From the NCBI GenBank assembly GCA_018398765.1, contig JAHBMJ010003149.1, forward strand, positions 28,380 to 92,379: a stretch of 64,000 bases of DNA. The letters run 5' to 3'. The translations under genes were made by a program, and so were the position numbers. Under the pieces are notes generated by a model that saw only the letters and a list, made by a program, of their open reading frames with translations, did not search any database and was not told where the DNA came from. Of the stretch, positions 12,401-26,796 are shown in pieces (within the stretch, counting starts at the first letter, position 1; the number at the start of each line of letters is the position of its first letter). Source of the stretch: Chromera velia (lineage: Eukaryota > Sar > Chromeraceae).

Positions 12401-15400
12401 TCCAAGAAGACGAAGACGAAGAAGAAGGGGGGTTCATCCTCAACAACTTGACGGTACCGCATCTCGAACACGTCAACGTCAGCCTTTTGATTTCTCTTTT
12501 CACCCCCCCCCTTCCTCTCTCTCTACATATACATATGTATGCATACAGAATATGTACGCACATCAACCCATCTATCTGTCTTTCCCTGTGTGTGTCCGTG
12601 TCCGTGCCTGTGTCTGTGCGAATCTGTGCCTGATGACCCGCCCTTCCTGCCTTCCCTCCCAACTGTTCTCTTCGCCTCTCCTTTACCATCTCTCGAGCTG
12701 TATGCACAATGTAGATAGGAAACGAAATGATGTGACTGTACTGTATATATTGATGTCATCGTTGCTTGCAGTGTCTTGACATGGCACAGACTGCAGAGCT
12801 ATATGCGAGTCCGAACGCCTGCGTGGTCTTTCTGTTTCGGGATCGGTGGAGGGCTCCTCAGAGGTCAGAAAGAACAATGCCGCCATGCGTGTGTGATCTG
12901 TAAGTCTGCACAGATTCTTTCAAGATGTTGTGCAAGATCGCGAAGGCATTCCTCGAAAAGAAAAAATCGCGGCTGCGGGAAAGCAGAAAATGCCGTTCCC
13001 GAAACTGAAGGTATGGCAGGATTTTCACGTGTAGATTGCAAATAGAGACGTGCCACGAAACATGCTGAAGTGACCCGTTGCGGTACTACATGGTCTGTCG
13101 CTGCATGTCCTATTTATGTGTGTTTAGTCCTTACACGTGCATATAACATTTGTATGCAGGTTCGGCACAGAGTCTTCTCAGATAGTGGAGGACGAACTCG
13201 ACTACGCCAATTCAGACCCCTCCACATTGACGACCCTCCGTGTCGCTCAGCTGCGTCTCAAAGAGGGGCGCGTCTATGGACAGCACATCTTGACTGTAAA
13301 GTGAGTATGTGCATTCGCTTTCGATTGTCTTTCGCGATGCTGACACAATGGGAGGACATGCACTCTTGACGCTCTCTTCATCAACCCGAGATATTTGTTT
13401 GTACTGTCTATCGGTAGCATATGCACAAAGGTTCCTACCGAAAGCGCTTTATCTGACAATTAATCTGATCTGAAAATCGGTAATGCGCCCCGAAAAATGC
13501 ATGCAGGTATGAGGACACAGACACAGAGATGATGGCACAAAAACAGAAGGGAAAAAAGACCGCCCCATACGGGGGGAACCAGGGGGACAACCTTGCCGGA
13601 GCAGCCGGACTGAACAGAGACGACACAGCTGCTGCAAAGAGAGCGTCCACCGTGCAGCAACACACGGGGGGGGTGATTGATGGGGACCCAGGGGGAGGGG
13701 CTTTTGATCTGAGAAGGGTAAAACGGTGGACTGCTTTCGTGGGCGCGCACTTGCTCTGGTCAGCAGCATGCACGGGCCTCTAGCGAAACGCGTCTTTCTT
13801 TGTTAAGCGATCTTTTCTCTTTCTCTGACGTCTCCTCAGACGAATTCATCTGAATTCGATCGCCTTGTGTGCCCTTGTCTACATGCGAGTCTCTGTTTTT
13901 TTACCTGCCTTTTCTGTCAGTGCCTCAGTTTGGTTTTGAAGTCTTTTGTTCTGAAAGGAACCCACCCCCAGAATTAATTCTGAAATTCTCTTCCTAATTG
14001 TGGACCCAACCAACCTCAGGTCTGCGAAAGAGGTCATCGTGGTGACCAGCAGCTCTCTTGTCTGGTATCCCCTGGACGACGCTGCGTTGAAGGGATCCAG
14101 GAGCGCTCTCGAGAGACAGGACATCACTGCATCGTCAGTCAGTTTTTTTTGTTGCACATTTTCCTCCATTTTTCCGGTCGCTGGCTCCTTCCCTCAATTA
14201 TTCACTGCAGCCAAAGTGGAGTCCGGGTGGCCAGCTAGCATTTCTACATACACCTGCAGCAACTAACTGGCTGCAGGACATCCATGGAGGCAAAGAAACA
14301 CACAGATAATTAGCAGAACAAAGACACACATAATTAGCAGAACAAAGACACAGATAGTTAGCAGAACAAAGACACAGATAATGAGCAGAAAGGCAGAGAG
14401 ACAGATCACAGGAAGGGAGGCAGGAAGGCGGGCAGACAGGCGGGGATTCAGGCAGACAGGATCTGCCGCATCCTATCAATGTCAGTTCCTTTTATCTGTA
14501 CATCGAAGCTCTGTGTCTGCCGCATTCTCTTTGCAGACGAGTTGAAAAGGTTCCCTACGGAGTCGTGCAGTCTGCAGTTTCCTCCTGCAAGACCGCCATT
14601 TTCTGTCTGAACCTCAGGGGAACCGTCACAGTCGCACATGTGTCCACTGGCGTCCCCCTTTTCCAAACGATGTTGCAGCTGCCAGCTCGGCCTTCTCTGA
14701 GTCAGAATGCATCGAGAATGCGGGTGGCTGCTCAACAGAAAGCCGCAGATACTCAGTCTGGTGGGTTCGGAGCTGCAGGCACGCAGTCTCGGAAAAGTTC
14801 TCTGTCTCCACGAGCAAGGGACAGGAAAAGAAGCCACTCAGCAGTCAGCGCTCGCGCACGCAGATCTATGAGCGACCGAAAGAGCATCAATAGTGCGCGG
14901 TCGTCTGCCATTGGACGTTACACTCATTCTGAAGATTCCTCGTCCTCTTCCTCTGCTCATTCGGGATCTCTTTCATCTGACAGCTCTGACTCATCAGCAG
15001 ACGATCGGTCTGTATTTCGAGTCACCTCTCTCAGACCTCCCAAACATTCCAATGGGGGATCCTCTGCGATCAGAAGTATTCGACAGTCAATGATCTCCAC
15101 CAGCTCCGCAGGGAGAAAATCCATCCGGAACACCCTCAGGTCATTCGGACGGCGTCCTACCAATCTGATCGACAGCCAAGGGGGAGAGGGAGAGATGACC
15201 AATGAAAAGGCCGGCGGAGAGCTGAGAGAGGCGGCAACGCTAAGAGAGGCTGCAGCAGAGCGGCATCTGTGGATTGCACCGGGTGCCTCGCCAGGCACTC
15301 TGGCAGTTGGTGACGGGTCCACAGTTCGCTTTTATAAGATGGACGCGTCATGGGCAGACCCAGATTGGGTTGCGGAAGTGGGTCCCTCCCTCCCTCACTT

Positions 15401-18400
15401 CTTCCTTTTTTTCACTCTGTCTCTCCATTCTGTCCTTCCTTCTTTGGTCTGTCTCTTCCTCCGTGCCGGCCCCCCGAGCTCTTTTTCTTTTCCATCCCAT
15501 TCGGTTCTATCTTCTGTAATGCATTGATTCCGTCGCATTCTTCGTCAAACCTAGCGCGGAAATTGCCTCTGAATGACCAAACAGTTGTCTAGCTTCATCT
15601 GCCACCGACATTCTTCCCAAACTCTCTTGAATCTTTCCTTCTTTCTCTGTGCGCAGAAAATGATGCTGGTCGCCGAGTCCCACGGACAATCTGCCGTTTC
15701 ACAGCTGGCCGAACTTGCTGTTCCTCTTCGAAGTCAAAAAGCAGAAACTTCCACAAATGAGAAGGGAGGAGAAGACAAGCCGGGGGGGGGGCAGAAGGGG
15801 AAGCCAAGGGGAGAAAAGGGCGGAGAGGCAGGAGGAGGCAGCGACCCTCTGGCTTCTTCTGCCGCTCAAAGCGCTTCCTTTCAACCCTCACGAAACCGCG
15901 AGTCGCGACTCCTTTCCTCAGGGGAGGCGGTACCCCTAGTTCCCTACACAGTCGCAGAGATTCCCGCAGCCTTTGTGGAAGTGGCAGCCCTCATGGGGGG
16001 GGGTGGAGGGACCCTTACTACCTTTCTTGTTGCCTTCACTTCTGCAGGCCGCTTTCACTTGCTCCCTGCGGCAGTGGCTCTCTCGTCGGTCTGGGAAGCC
16101 AATTGCCCTCTCTCTTCCACTCTTGCCCAGGGGGAGTCAGAGCTCCGTCTCCGTTTTGGCTTTGCAGCAGCAGCAGAGGAAGGGGAAAATGAAGAAGAGG
16201 ACAGCTCTGAAGGGACATCATCATCCACAGCAGACAGCCAGGGCAGCAGCTCGCTTTCCGGCTTCAGCGTGGGAGACGACGACATGATCGCGTCTCTCCC
16301 CAGCAGAGGCACGCTCAGAACGACTCTGGCCTCTGTGATGCCCCTCTCCGACGGTGGCCGAGGGTCCGTCAATCCAGCGTCATCAGTCGCACAGAAGTGG
16401 GATAGGGTCACGGCAACACAGCCGGGAGAGGAAGGGACGTCCTCAGCTAGAAGATCGACAGCTCTTGCCGTGAAACCAGCGGCAGTGTCAGCCGCAGTGG
16501 AGTTGGGTCGGAAGTTGAGCAGGGACGTGCAGAGAATGGCGGCACCCGTGGCTGTGGGGTTACACCATTTAGGCCTTCTGCATCGTTCCTTTGTTCCCTT
16601 TTTCCTCAGTATGCTGTCGAGCCAGGATGGAACCGCTGAGGCGGACCGCCTAAAGAACGTTCGGCGCTCGACTGTGAGGGGGGGGGAGGATGCTAGTCCT
16701 GGTGGGGGGAAGCGGAAGAGATTTGAGCTCTCACAGCTCCCTCAACATGTTGTTCTCGGCTTTCGTACAGAATTTGAAGCTTCGACAGGGTGGTGTCGGA
16801 ACCCTTCGGTTTCCTTCGCTCCCCCCACTGGGGGGGGGGACCTGAAAGAGAGGGAGGGGGCGGACCCGCTCTCTGCGTGTCTGTCTGATCTCTGCTCCCT
16901 TTTTCTGGCTGCGAAGGCCCACGCAGAACCGAGGTACGATCTCCTCTCTTGGAGACCAGCTAGGCACGTTGGGAGGCCCGGAGAAACGGGCAAGTATGGA
17001 AGTTCAGGGGGTATGCTCCCGTCTCTGTCAGTCTTCAGAGAGAGCGTGAGAAAACGAGAGACAGATGGAGCACTACTCTGGAAGACGGCAGCAGAAGACC
17101 CTCCAGGTGCAGAGTTTCTTGAAGTTTCGGAATCGGATGGTACCAGAGGATGGACGAACAATCAACCATCAGCAGCATCTGCAAGAAGCAAAACGCTGTG
17201 GAGAAAAGTACAGCGATACTTTAACTTTGACCGTGCCGAATTCAATCAGCCGAATCTTCCGAAGGATAAAAAAGGGAAGCCTGGAGAAGCTCGACCAGTG
17301 ATTGAGATCAGCGTGCCAGCAGGAAATCCCTCAATGTCACCCCTGACAGTTTGTCGGGAAATACTCAGGTATCTTTTCGCACTCATTGAAGTGGACTCAT
17401 CCGCAAACGCCTCAGCCTTATGGGACCTTTTCTCCTCCTGTTCCCTCCCAGCGTCTGCCGTTCCAGCGCGAGAAAGGTGGACGCTTGCCCTTAACAAATG
17501 GCGGGACGAGCGCAGGCCCACAAATGGTTTGCTCCTCAACCTTCGCCTTCTTCGAGGGGTGATGCCAAGCGCAGCACCGAGTATTCCTCTCCAGTCGCTT
17601 CCTCGTTGGAATGAAATTGGAGGACTTTTGAAGGCACATAGCACCGTGCAGATCTCCGTGCGCGCATCTCACCCTGTGATCACATCTTTATGGCCTAAAG
17701 CCCTCAGAAGGCCATACTTTTGGCCAGATCTGGGGGAGGCTCTGAACGCCGTGAGTCCCTTTCAGATTCTAACCAACGGAGGGAAGGCAATGTCCGCAGC
17801 AACAGGCGACCGTCCCCCCCTTCACTGGATGGCTAACCTTCACCAGATCACCCTTCTGCAGACCCTGTCCCCCCGAGTGATCGAAGAGAAAATTGCAGGC
17901 TTTTCCTTTCCGGAACTACCCACATCCCCAAGGATGAGTCACTTCTACAGAGGGGGCGTGACGGGGGGAAGGCGGTTGACGAAATTAGAGAACGCGAAGG
18001 CCAAAACGAGGCTGGAGAGAGAGCGGCAGCAAATCCGAGACGCCCGACGTATGCTGAAAGACAGCACCACTGTGACCTCAGTCGCAGTGTCTGATTCTGG
18101 AAGACGCCTCGCCGTGGGTTTTTTGGGCGGCCGTGTGGATTTTTACTCAGACCACAACTTGGCTCCAATTGAAACAGAGAGCGAAATTAACAACACCAGA
18201 TCGCCAGCCGTAGCAAAGTCTGCCCAGGCTGTTTTGACAGGAGATTTGCAGTTTGGCAGATTCCAGAAGATTCTCTCCATCAACGCACACGGCGATGAAC
18301 TTGTTCCCAACAACGAAGCAAGACAAAGCTCCGGCTCTACCCTTTCCTTCTTCCCGAATGTTCTCTTAGATCTCTCTGGATCGGGACGCACTGCAGTGAC

Positions 18401-21400
18401 TGCCAGTCGCACAGTGCGAGTGTGGGACGTCGAAGCTGGGGGCCGGATGGAAGCAGAGATGAAGTGGCCTTCGCCCTCTTCCGGTGGGGGTGGCAAGGAG
18501 AACAGCAACAGTCTGAAGGTTCCTGCAGGAGCAGCGCCTCGCCAGGCTTCCCCTGTGGTTTCCTCACCAGACAAATTTGACCTCCCGAGGGGGGACGCTG
18601 CGGGAGGGGGTTCTCTGCATGGGAAGGACGATGAAAGGGCTGGGCGAACGGAGTTCAAACCTCAGCAACAGCAGCAACAGCAGTCTCTCTCCCTCCCAGC
18701 CCTGGCTTTGTGTGTGACGACAGAGGCTCATCAGATCTGCGTGTGCACCCGTGAGGCTCTGAATGTTTGGTCTGGGGGCACTTTGATTTTCTCTTGTGCT
18801 TTTGGGTCCAGCATTCGGGCTCTCGTCAAACTTGCAAGCCTCGCAAGGACACGCCAAATGAGTGAAAAAATTGAATCCGAAATTCAAAGCAGACAGGCGG
18901 AGTTCCAAGCTTTCGTGGCTACACAGGGTACGGGCAAGTCTTTTCGCTCCCCCCGAAACGCGACAGCGGCAGCAGAGAAGCAACCTGGCGCTGCATCTGG
19001 AGACAAAAGGAGGGCAGACGGACGGGGGGCAGGCGAGGATGAAGCTCCGATTATGGAGGACCAGTGGGACGACTGGGCTCTTGCCTCTCAGAGTTGGCAC
19101 GCTTCCCATTTCTCCCTGTCTCCCAGTGGGAATTTTGGGGTTTTGTGCCTGGACTCGAAGAGAGTCTTTCTGTTCCTCCAGGATTCCCTCATGTCGAGCG
19201 GGGAGGACCAAGGGGGGGGGGGACAGAGTCCTACTCAGGTACAGTCCTCTTCTGCCGCACAGGAGATTATTCGATCTGTCGAGCCGAGTGACTGGCCAGC
19301 CTCACCCAGAGCTCGCCGAGCTGCTGGGAGAAGGATGGAGGGCAGGACGGCAACTGCAGAGAATCCGAAAAATGGAGGGAGGGGAGGAACACCCCAAGGC
19401 GGTCAAAATGAGATCATGTCAGCCACTGCGGGCCCGGACTCAAATGCTGCTCATAGACTGCGCATGCGCGGTCTGACTGCCACGTTGTCTCAGTCCAATT
19501 CCATGGCACAGTCATTCCACCAGCTTTCTTTGCCGGCTGGCGACTCGAAAGCACGGGGACGAGGGGGGAAGCGTCTTCTTGATTATAGCACTGTCACGAT
19601 TGCAACAACCAAATCTACAGTGTTCCGTTCAATTCTTGCGTTGAATCCCCAAGCGCACAAAAATGGACTGATCAACTGGGTCGGTGTGTCATCCGACTTT
19701 GTGGCTCTTCACACAAACAGCGAGCTTCTGCTGTGGAATACTAGTCGCCTGCAGAGAATGAAACACTTTTCTGTGTCACTCAACAACCCTTCCCCCTCAC
19801 CCCTCAGCAACCACGGTTTTCCTCTCCAACCTCAACTCATGTCACCCCTGCCGTCCTCCTTCCGATCAACAGAAACCCCCTCTCCCCTCACATCCCCACC
19901 CCTCGGCCTCCCGCCCCGAATGGCGAGCGCCCCTCTGCACCTTCGGCGCCCTTCTTCTGCTGCCTCTGTCTTCCAGGCGGAACAACGCAAAGCCTCCATC
20001 ACCATCAGAAATCAAGCGAGTGCAGACGCCCTCACTCCAAGCAGCCCAAGAAAAGCACTGCGCACGTTTCTTCAACGGGAAGCACAAACACTTCCGCCAC
20101 GGCCCCGCACCGCTTCCGTTAGTTCCTCAAGAAGGGGTTCGTCAAGAAGAGCAAGCAAAGTGTCGAGCAGGAAAAACAGCGCTGCTCCCTCGCCGTCTCC
20201 GGGTTCAGGGCTGATATCTCCTATGGCGGCGGTGTTGGCCGCCCGTCGCCTTTCGAACAACCTCGCGTTCGACACGGGCTCCAACGGAAGCTCTCAGCGG
20301 TCGTCCTTTAACCTTCCTCAACAGCAAAGGAGAGGCTCCAAGGCCTCGTACCTCTTCTCTCCGGGCCTCCACGCAGATGACGGGAGCGTCAGCAGTGCTT
20401 CCAGCAACCGTCGGGCCTCTGTGTCCCCTAACAGACGCCGAATGTCTCTAGCAGGGGGTAGAAGACGAAAAAGCATTTTCAGGTGAGCCAGATAGATCGA
20501 TCGTCTCGCTGTGACCCACCAGACCTCTATTGATATGCAGGACTTCTGTTCGTTGACCCTGGTTGAACTGCCAGCTCTCTCTCTCTCTCTCTCTCTCTGA
20601 CTGGTCTGACTGTTTACTTCGGATCCGTTGACTAAACGAGCTCTTGGTGTGATCCCATCTGAGCTTGAGCCCTCTACGTGCCCACCACTTCAATGGCAAA
20701 TTTCCCTTTCTCTTTCTCACCACCTGGATTTGACTTTTTGCATGCATTTACACATATGTGCATACTCGTATGCATGGATGCAGCAAAGCAGCTGCTGTGG
20801 AAGGTGACGGCCTTGCGGACAAATTGGCAGGAGAGAGCGCGCTGCTGATTGGGTCTCTGCCTAAAGCAATCCAAAGCGTAGATTACAGAGTCATGTCTGC
20901 TTTTCCTGATGAATCCTTCTCGCTCCCCTTCGGACACTCTTCCATGGTCGTTCCCGATGTCGGCACCCCAGGACGCCCTTTTTGCACTGCAGGGGGGACA
21001 GCCGCAAACACTGGCAGTGTGATGAGTGGGAAGAGAAGTGAGCTCGGAAGTCTGAGGTTGAGCATTGACCAGCACGCAATCACAGTGGTGGATCGGGTCG
21101 CTCGCACAGTTGCTGTGTACGCCTTGCCCCCAAGCCTCTTGAAGGCGGGTGCGTCGGTGTTGGTGAGTCAGCAGAAGCGGAAGGTGCGGGAGGCAGAAGG
21201 CGCTGACGGCACAAGGAGGCGGAGTCGCACCGGGGCCACACCAACTGGCGCTGCTGCGGCTGCCAGTGGGACTGCAGGCCCTTCAAAAATTCTACCGGGA
21301 GTGGGTGTAAGGGAAGGAGGAGGCGGAGGGGGGGGACAGGAAGCGAAAGATGGACAGCAGAAGATGAAGCAGGGGAAGGGAACTCTTCCTGTCGGATGGG

Positions 21401-24400
21401 ACCGACCTGAACCTCCGGCTCTCAAACGCGTCTGCTTCATTGCTGCTCCCCGGGTGTGTGACTGTGTGCTGCTTCCAGGTTTTGGAAGGCTGCTTCTGAT
21501 TGAGGAAGTCCAGACTTCGTCTCAAGCAGTTGAGAGAGGGTGCGAGCTAGTGGACCCCCTGAGCGTCCCCAGAGAAAATGAAAAGGACACAGTTGGTGCC
21601 TTCACGAGACAGCAGATCTTAGCAAATGCCTCCCCGAGAGGACCGCCGGCGGGAACGTACGGAGACCCTCAGGGCAGGAGCCTGAGGGCAGGGGGAGGCA
21701 GGGTTCACGGAGCGAGTGTGACTGCCGTCGCCCACTTCTTGAGGGTACTGCTTCTCCAGTGGAACATCTCAGCAGTAAGTCAGTTGAAGACTCTCTTCTC
21801 TGGTTTTCTGTCTGTCTGTCTGTCTGTGTGTCTGTCTAAGTGTGTGCATGTGGAGGTACCTCTATGACAATGGTGTCTCCGCTTGTGATGCAAATGGATT
21901 TCGGCCGTGCGCCCTTTCCTTTCGATGCTGGTGAACCACTAACGGACTTGCTTGATGTTCCGCTCACGTGTTCTCACTTTGGATTCAGCACATTGGCACA
22001 ATTGGCTCCCCGTGTGTGCTTCTGCACCTGCTTGGCTTATTCACTCCTCCCTTCGCCCTTTCCTCTCTGTTCCTTTCCGTGCTGCATGTTGTGTGACTTC
22101 ATCACACCGTACATCTTGAAACCAATATTTCTGTCTCTTTTTCTGTCTCTCTATCCAGTCGTCTGCTGTATTGCCACGACGTAAGTCCTTCCCATTTTGA
22201 TCCCTGCTTGCATCCCCACCCTCATGCAGTCGCTTCACGAGGCCTACAGGGGTCTGAAGGATTTTCTCTCGGGGTTGACTCAAATCGAAACCCAGACTGT
22301 GAGCCTCCACCGGCAGTCCCAGAGACCGGGTGCACGGGATCAAGCAGACGGAAGCAACGGCGCAGGCAGCCCGAGAAACGGACCTGAGGGGCCTGAGGGT
22401 GGGGGGGATGAGAAACGGGACATAGAGCGTGAGAAGGAGAAAGAAGCCCTCGCTGACAAGGGAATGTTCACGTTTGGAGCAGGAGAGGCGGCCTATCGCA
22501 TGTTGAAGATTGCTCTGCAGCAGAGCCTCTGCAACCGGGACGAGGACAACGACGACGAGAACCGACTGGATTGGGAGGAGCAGGAGAGACTCGGTAGGTT
22601 CATTTGGCTGTTCCTTTGTCTGTCTGCTTAAGACTGTGTGTGAGTCCTTTTTCACTGTGAGGTTCTTCCTTCCCTCCTTGAATGAGTGTTTGAAAGAACT
22701 CGAATGAATTCTCCCTTTGCTCTTTCTTTCTCTGCCCCCTTCCTTCCTTGCTTGCAGTCATTTTCCTGCGAAAAGCCGGGAAGAAGGCTCTCCTCCGATG
22801 TCCGCAAGGCCCAACAAAAAGGGGCCCAGGCAGGGCCCACCACGCCGAAGAAAAAGGCTCAACAGAGGGCCCAATCATCATGTCCCCCCGCCTGGGCCCA
22901 GTGCGTTCCCTGCACGTGACTGTCTTCTCTCTCGGGAGGAGGTCACAGAACGATCCCACAAACAGCAAAAAGCCCAACAAGATGCAGGGGGGGAAAAATG
23001 CAGGCACACAATTTCTGAAGCTTGCACGCAAAAGCATCAAGAGCCTTCGGACAATGCCGACGCAGCAGCTGACAGAGGGGTTGAAGAAATCCTCGTCCAA
23101 GAAACCCCAGTCCCGTAAACAGAACCAGGAGAAAACTGCCACACTCGTCAAGCGGCCTCTCCGCCCTTATCGCAGCTCACTGCATTCATTGCTGAACAAC
23201 TTCTTTGAAAACTTTCAGCTGCACAGACAGAAACTCCTGACAAACCCTCAACATCTGGTCAAATTGCTCCGACCTTCTGCCGTCAGACAGTCGCAGAATC
23301 CTGAAAAAATCCTGCGCAGACTGAGGAGAACCATCGAAGGACGGACAGAATCCGAACCTGCCCCAGCCGACGTCTTCCACTCCAAAAGTGCTGGGGCACG
23401 GATATCTAGGGCCCTCTCTTGGGTGCTTGAGCTGGCAGCTCAGGGGTGTCAGGCACCTCCCATATTTGACGCCCCTGTCGTCCCCCCAGCAACCACTTTC
23501 ATTCCCTCCCAGACCAATCCCCATACGGTCATTCGATTTCAGGGCAGCTGCATCCTTCCAGTCAGTAACAGATGGCTCCCGTCGAATCTGAAAAGACCGC
23601 GTATGGCTCCCATGGCACTTCCAGATGCTCCGGCAGAGGACTTGGAGAGTACCCCCTCGTTGAATTCCGACTCCTCTGCAACACCTCAAAGGAACCTCCA
23701 ACAACAAAATAAATACGCCCTCCCTTGGCGAATGTCAAATTTCCTCGAGGAGCCCTGTGACCGTCCCTGCCCGTTCGCACTGAGTCCCTCCGATACCGTC
23801 GTCCCGAGTGACCGCCCGGAAAGGTTGACAGTGCCTCGTAGCACTCTTCCGCATTCCCCGTCTCTCTGGGCTCTCGCTGGGCGGACGGGGGGGTTCTTTC
23901 AGACAACTCGCGGTACGTATCCGAGGAAGCAGAAGGACGAAACCTTCGAGAAGCGATTCCTCCGCACCACCGCGGGGGCTTTTTGGGCCACAGAAGCGAG
24001 CGGCAACTTGTTAAAGGAAGGCAAGGATCCTTCTTCGACTCTCCCCTCATTGCTTCTCACCAAATCTGAGAAGAGCCACACCGAAGTAGCCGGTCAATCA
24101 AAAGTCCAGAAGGAAGGGGGCTCCCGTGTGCCCTCGCCTGCTCCAAGGAAAGTCGCCAGAGCGCTTCTCCACGGAGCACGGGGCCCTCTGGGTATTCTGG
24201 AAGTGTTGGAGCGCAGCCGGTGTCTCCGGATTGGCGGCACTTTGAAAGAGAACCCAGACTTCCCTGACTTGAGGCGGATGCAGGAAGCACACATTGTCTT
24301 TCCCTCATCTGCAAAAAGGGAACGAAGGCACAGCAAAAGTGTCAAACTCGCTGCAGCCCCCCTCACTTTTCTTCGTCCCGGAATGCCCTCTTTTGACGAA

Positions 24401-26494
24401 AGCGAGGGGGACCTCTCCGAGTGGGAAAACGAAAACGAAGAGAATCCGAACTGTCAAAAAGACCCAAAATACAACAAAAGTGGTCATCGGAATGTTCGAA
24501 AAGTTTCAGAAGGGTGGATGCCTAACGCAACAAAAGGGCGGGCTCTCGCTCGGCAGAAGCGCCGACGCGAGATTGAGGCAAAGAGACAGGCAGCCAGCAG
24601 GAAGGACCACAACCGTACTTCCTCTCTCTCGTCGCCCCGCCGCAACAACGAGCTGTCCAAGGGCTTTTCCGCATTCACAGATGCAGGCCGCAGCCGCGAA
24701 CTAGGTCCCGAAAACGATGAGGGGGATCCTCTTGCTTTGCTTTTCCCCTTTTCTGGTTCACCCACGCCTGTCACTCTCTCCATGAAACACCCCCTCACGT
24801 CTTCACTTCCCAATAAAGCAGAAGCCAAAGGTCCGAATTCATCCGGCAGCTCCCAGCAGAATGCGCCCCTTCTCACAGCAGGGGCACTCTCTCTCCTCAA
24901 TCGAACCTTCGACAAAAAAAACAGTCAAGACCTGCCCAGACGGCAGTCCGTCTCATCCTACCAAGGCTCGGAGAGGAGTCTGAATTCCGGGAAGTCAAAG
25001 CTGTCCCTCACATTCAATCCTGGAAGAGCAAAAACTAGCATGGCACGGCAGTCAGACGGCGCCTATTCTCGGCGGAGGGGGAAGCTGGTCGCTAAGCGCG
25101 GTCCTGTTTGGTCTCCCAAGTCAGGCCGCACTCCTTTCCAGCTTCACCGTCAATCTCCCCCCTGGATCACCGGCAGTCGCCGTGCCCTCCGCGTTCTCCT
25201 CTCCCAGCCCGACCCACGAAAAACGGCCAATCGGAAGGGCAAAGATGGAGAGCAAACCAAGAGAGCGCGACAGAGCCTTCGAAGTGGACAGGGAGAGGGT
25301 CTTTCTGTTGGACGTGCCAGATCTTTGTCACGTCTCACAGCAGTGCGCAGGAGCATTTCAGATACACAGAGAGAATCCTTTTTCGGACAGCGTCCAAGAA
25401 TGTCCATCGCGACGGGATCCAGCAACAATTCGCGAGCCAGTCTGAAACCAGCAGCAGCTGCTGCAAGTGGCAGTGCCACACTCGAGCTCGATTCCCCTTC
25501 TTTGCCGGACGCCACACAAAAAGGCTCTGCCCCACAGGGAGCAGCCTCTCGAGCGCGCAACCTCTCTCTAGCACGTCCCAACCTGCCATCATCTCAACGT
25601 CCGAGCTTCTCACAGAAACTCCCGCTGTCTTCCTCATCCCCCACAATGGACAATGACTCTCCAACCCCTGTCCAAGCAAAAGAGAAAGAAGGAGCCAACC
25701 CGGTCCCTCCCCTTTCTCTCAGTTTCAGCGGGAGTCTCCAGTTCCAACGAGGAATTTCTGACAAAAACTCACAGGGTTCCGCAGCTCCCTCTGGTTCCTC
25801 ACCATCAGCAAGTGGCCTGAGGGGGGCGCGACCCCTTCCTGTGCCTCTTGCTTTGAGCGAAAGTGGAACTTTGAATAATGCAGTTGCAACCAGTAGGGGG
25901 GAAGCTGGATTGCTGCAGAGATTCAAAAGTGATGGGGGCGCAAGAGGAGGGGGCAATGCCATGACGGGGACCTTCAGGCAAGGGGGTAGGGGAAATCTTT
26001 CGAACGCAACCGCTCGAAACCAGCACTCGGCAGCGAATGCAGCCACAGCAGCCAGAGGAGGACCGAGCGATGTGACCAGAGCCAAAATGATGGGGCTATC
26101 CGTGGTGCCCCCGAGAGGACCCAAGTGCATGCGACAGACTTTCCACGCTGTCAGACTCAAACACGGAGAAACAGACAACCGATCTGACCCCCTCAATCCT
26201 CCCCTTATGATGTCTGGTAGAGGGGGAAACAGACAGGAGCCTCTGCCTTCGCAAACGCAATCCGGACAGGGCGTTTCATCGATCCGGTCTCTGGGTGCAG
26301 CGGAAAAAAAGGGGGTTCGAATGTCGGTGCGCATTGCGGATTTGTCAATTGAAAGCCCCCCAAAAGGAAAGCATCAGCCGATCGGAAGGAATGTGCAGCC
26401 TGACCAGAAAACTGCTGGCGCCCCTTTCACTGCAGAGACGGCATCCGCAGCGAGATACACGTTCCAGGTGCCTCCATCTGGCCGCCATCGCTAG
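6437..26494 (+). CDS. Giant kinase-like / WD40-repeat protein (about 5,212 aa)
   Basis: I linked 17 exons with matching phases: 6437-6721, 7247-9954, 10462-10588, 10818-10908, 11043-11190, 11302-11656, 11853-11876, 11929-12471, 12772-12863, 13160-13300, 13507-13758, 14020-14133, 14537-15377, 15657-20482, 20784-21774, 22230-22593, 22758-26494. The total, 15,639 bases, is divisible by three. Exons 4-7 have the least certain edges. Residues about 1-330 resemble a protein kinase (HPNVHQLYFG; catalytic-loop position H151-M-A...N158), but HRD and DFG Asp are missing (HMA, and S-N-F at 241-243), so it is probably a pseudokinase. A TPR-like helical stretch lies near 800-860. WD40-like blades recur from about 1247 to 3300, for example a VRVWDVEAG blade near 2827. 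The last 1,245 residues are Ser/Arg/Pro-rich and probably disordered. Function unknown; a scaffold is the simplest guess. The 4.8-kb exon 14 is unusually long. Confidence 0.75.
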
Positions 26495-26796
26495 ACGCCA
26501 ATGATTCCTTGAGCATTCCCAATCTTTGTAGGCACTTGCGTGGTATGCTGAAGTACGAACTTTAAAAGAACTTATGCACTTTGATGTATAGATCACTTTC
26601 TAATTTTAAGAAAGCCGCTGAAAGGCCCTTATAAAATGTTTCAACTCAATTCATATTATGGTGTAAGTTGACGTCTAGTAGTACACCGCAAGGGACCACA
26701 AAACATAAATTATATCTCTTATCCTATGCTACAGCTAAATAGACATTCCTACTGTGTGCGATAAACTAAATTAACATGATTGAACAGTATATACAC
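26495..26796. other. 3' flank of the giant gene
   Basis: An AT-rich downstream flank of about 300 bases with no coding signal. A short CTTATAAAATGT-like string at about 26628 resembles one in the centre of the neighbouring foldback element, which may indicate related repeat debris. Confidence 0.4.

Noticed and set aside
22159-22180. A 22-base microexon in the giant gene with perfect GTAAGT donor
   Set aside because: Including it breaks the phase; direct joining of 21774 to 22230 keeps the frame.
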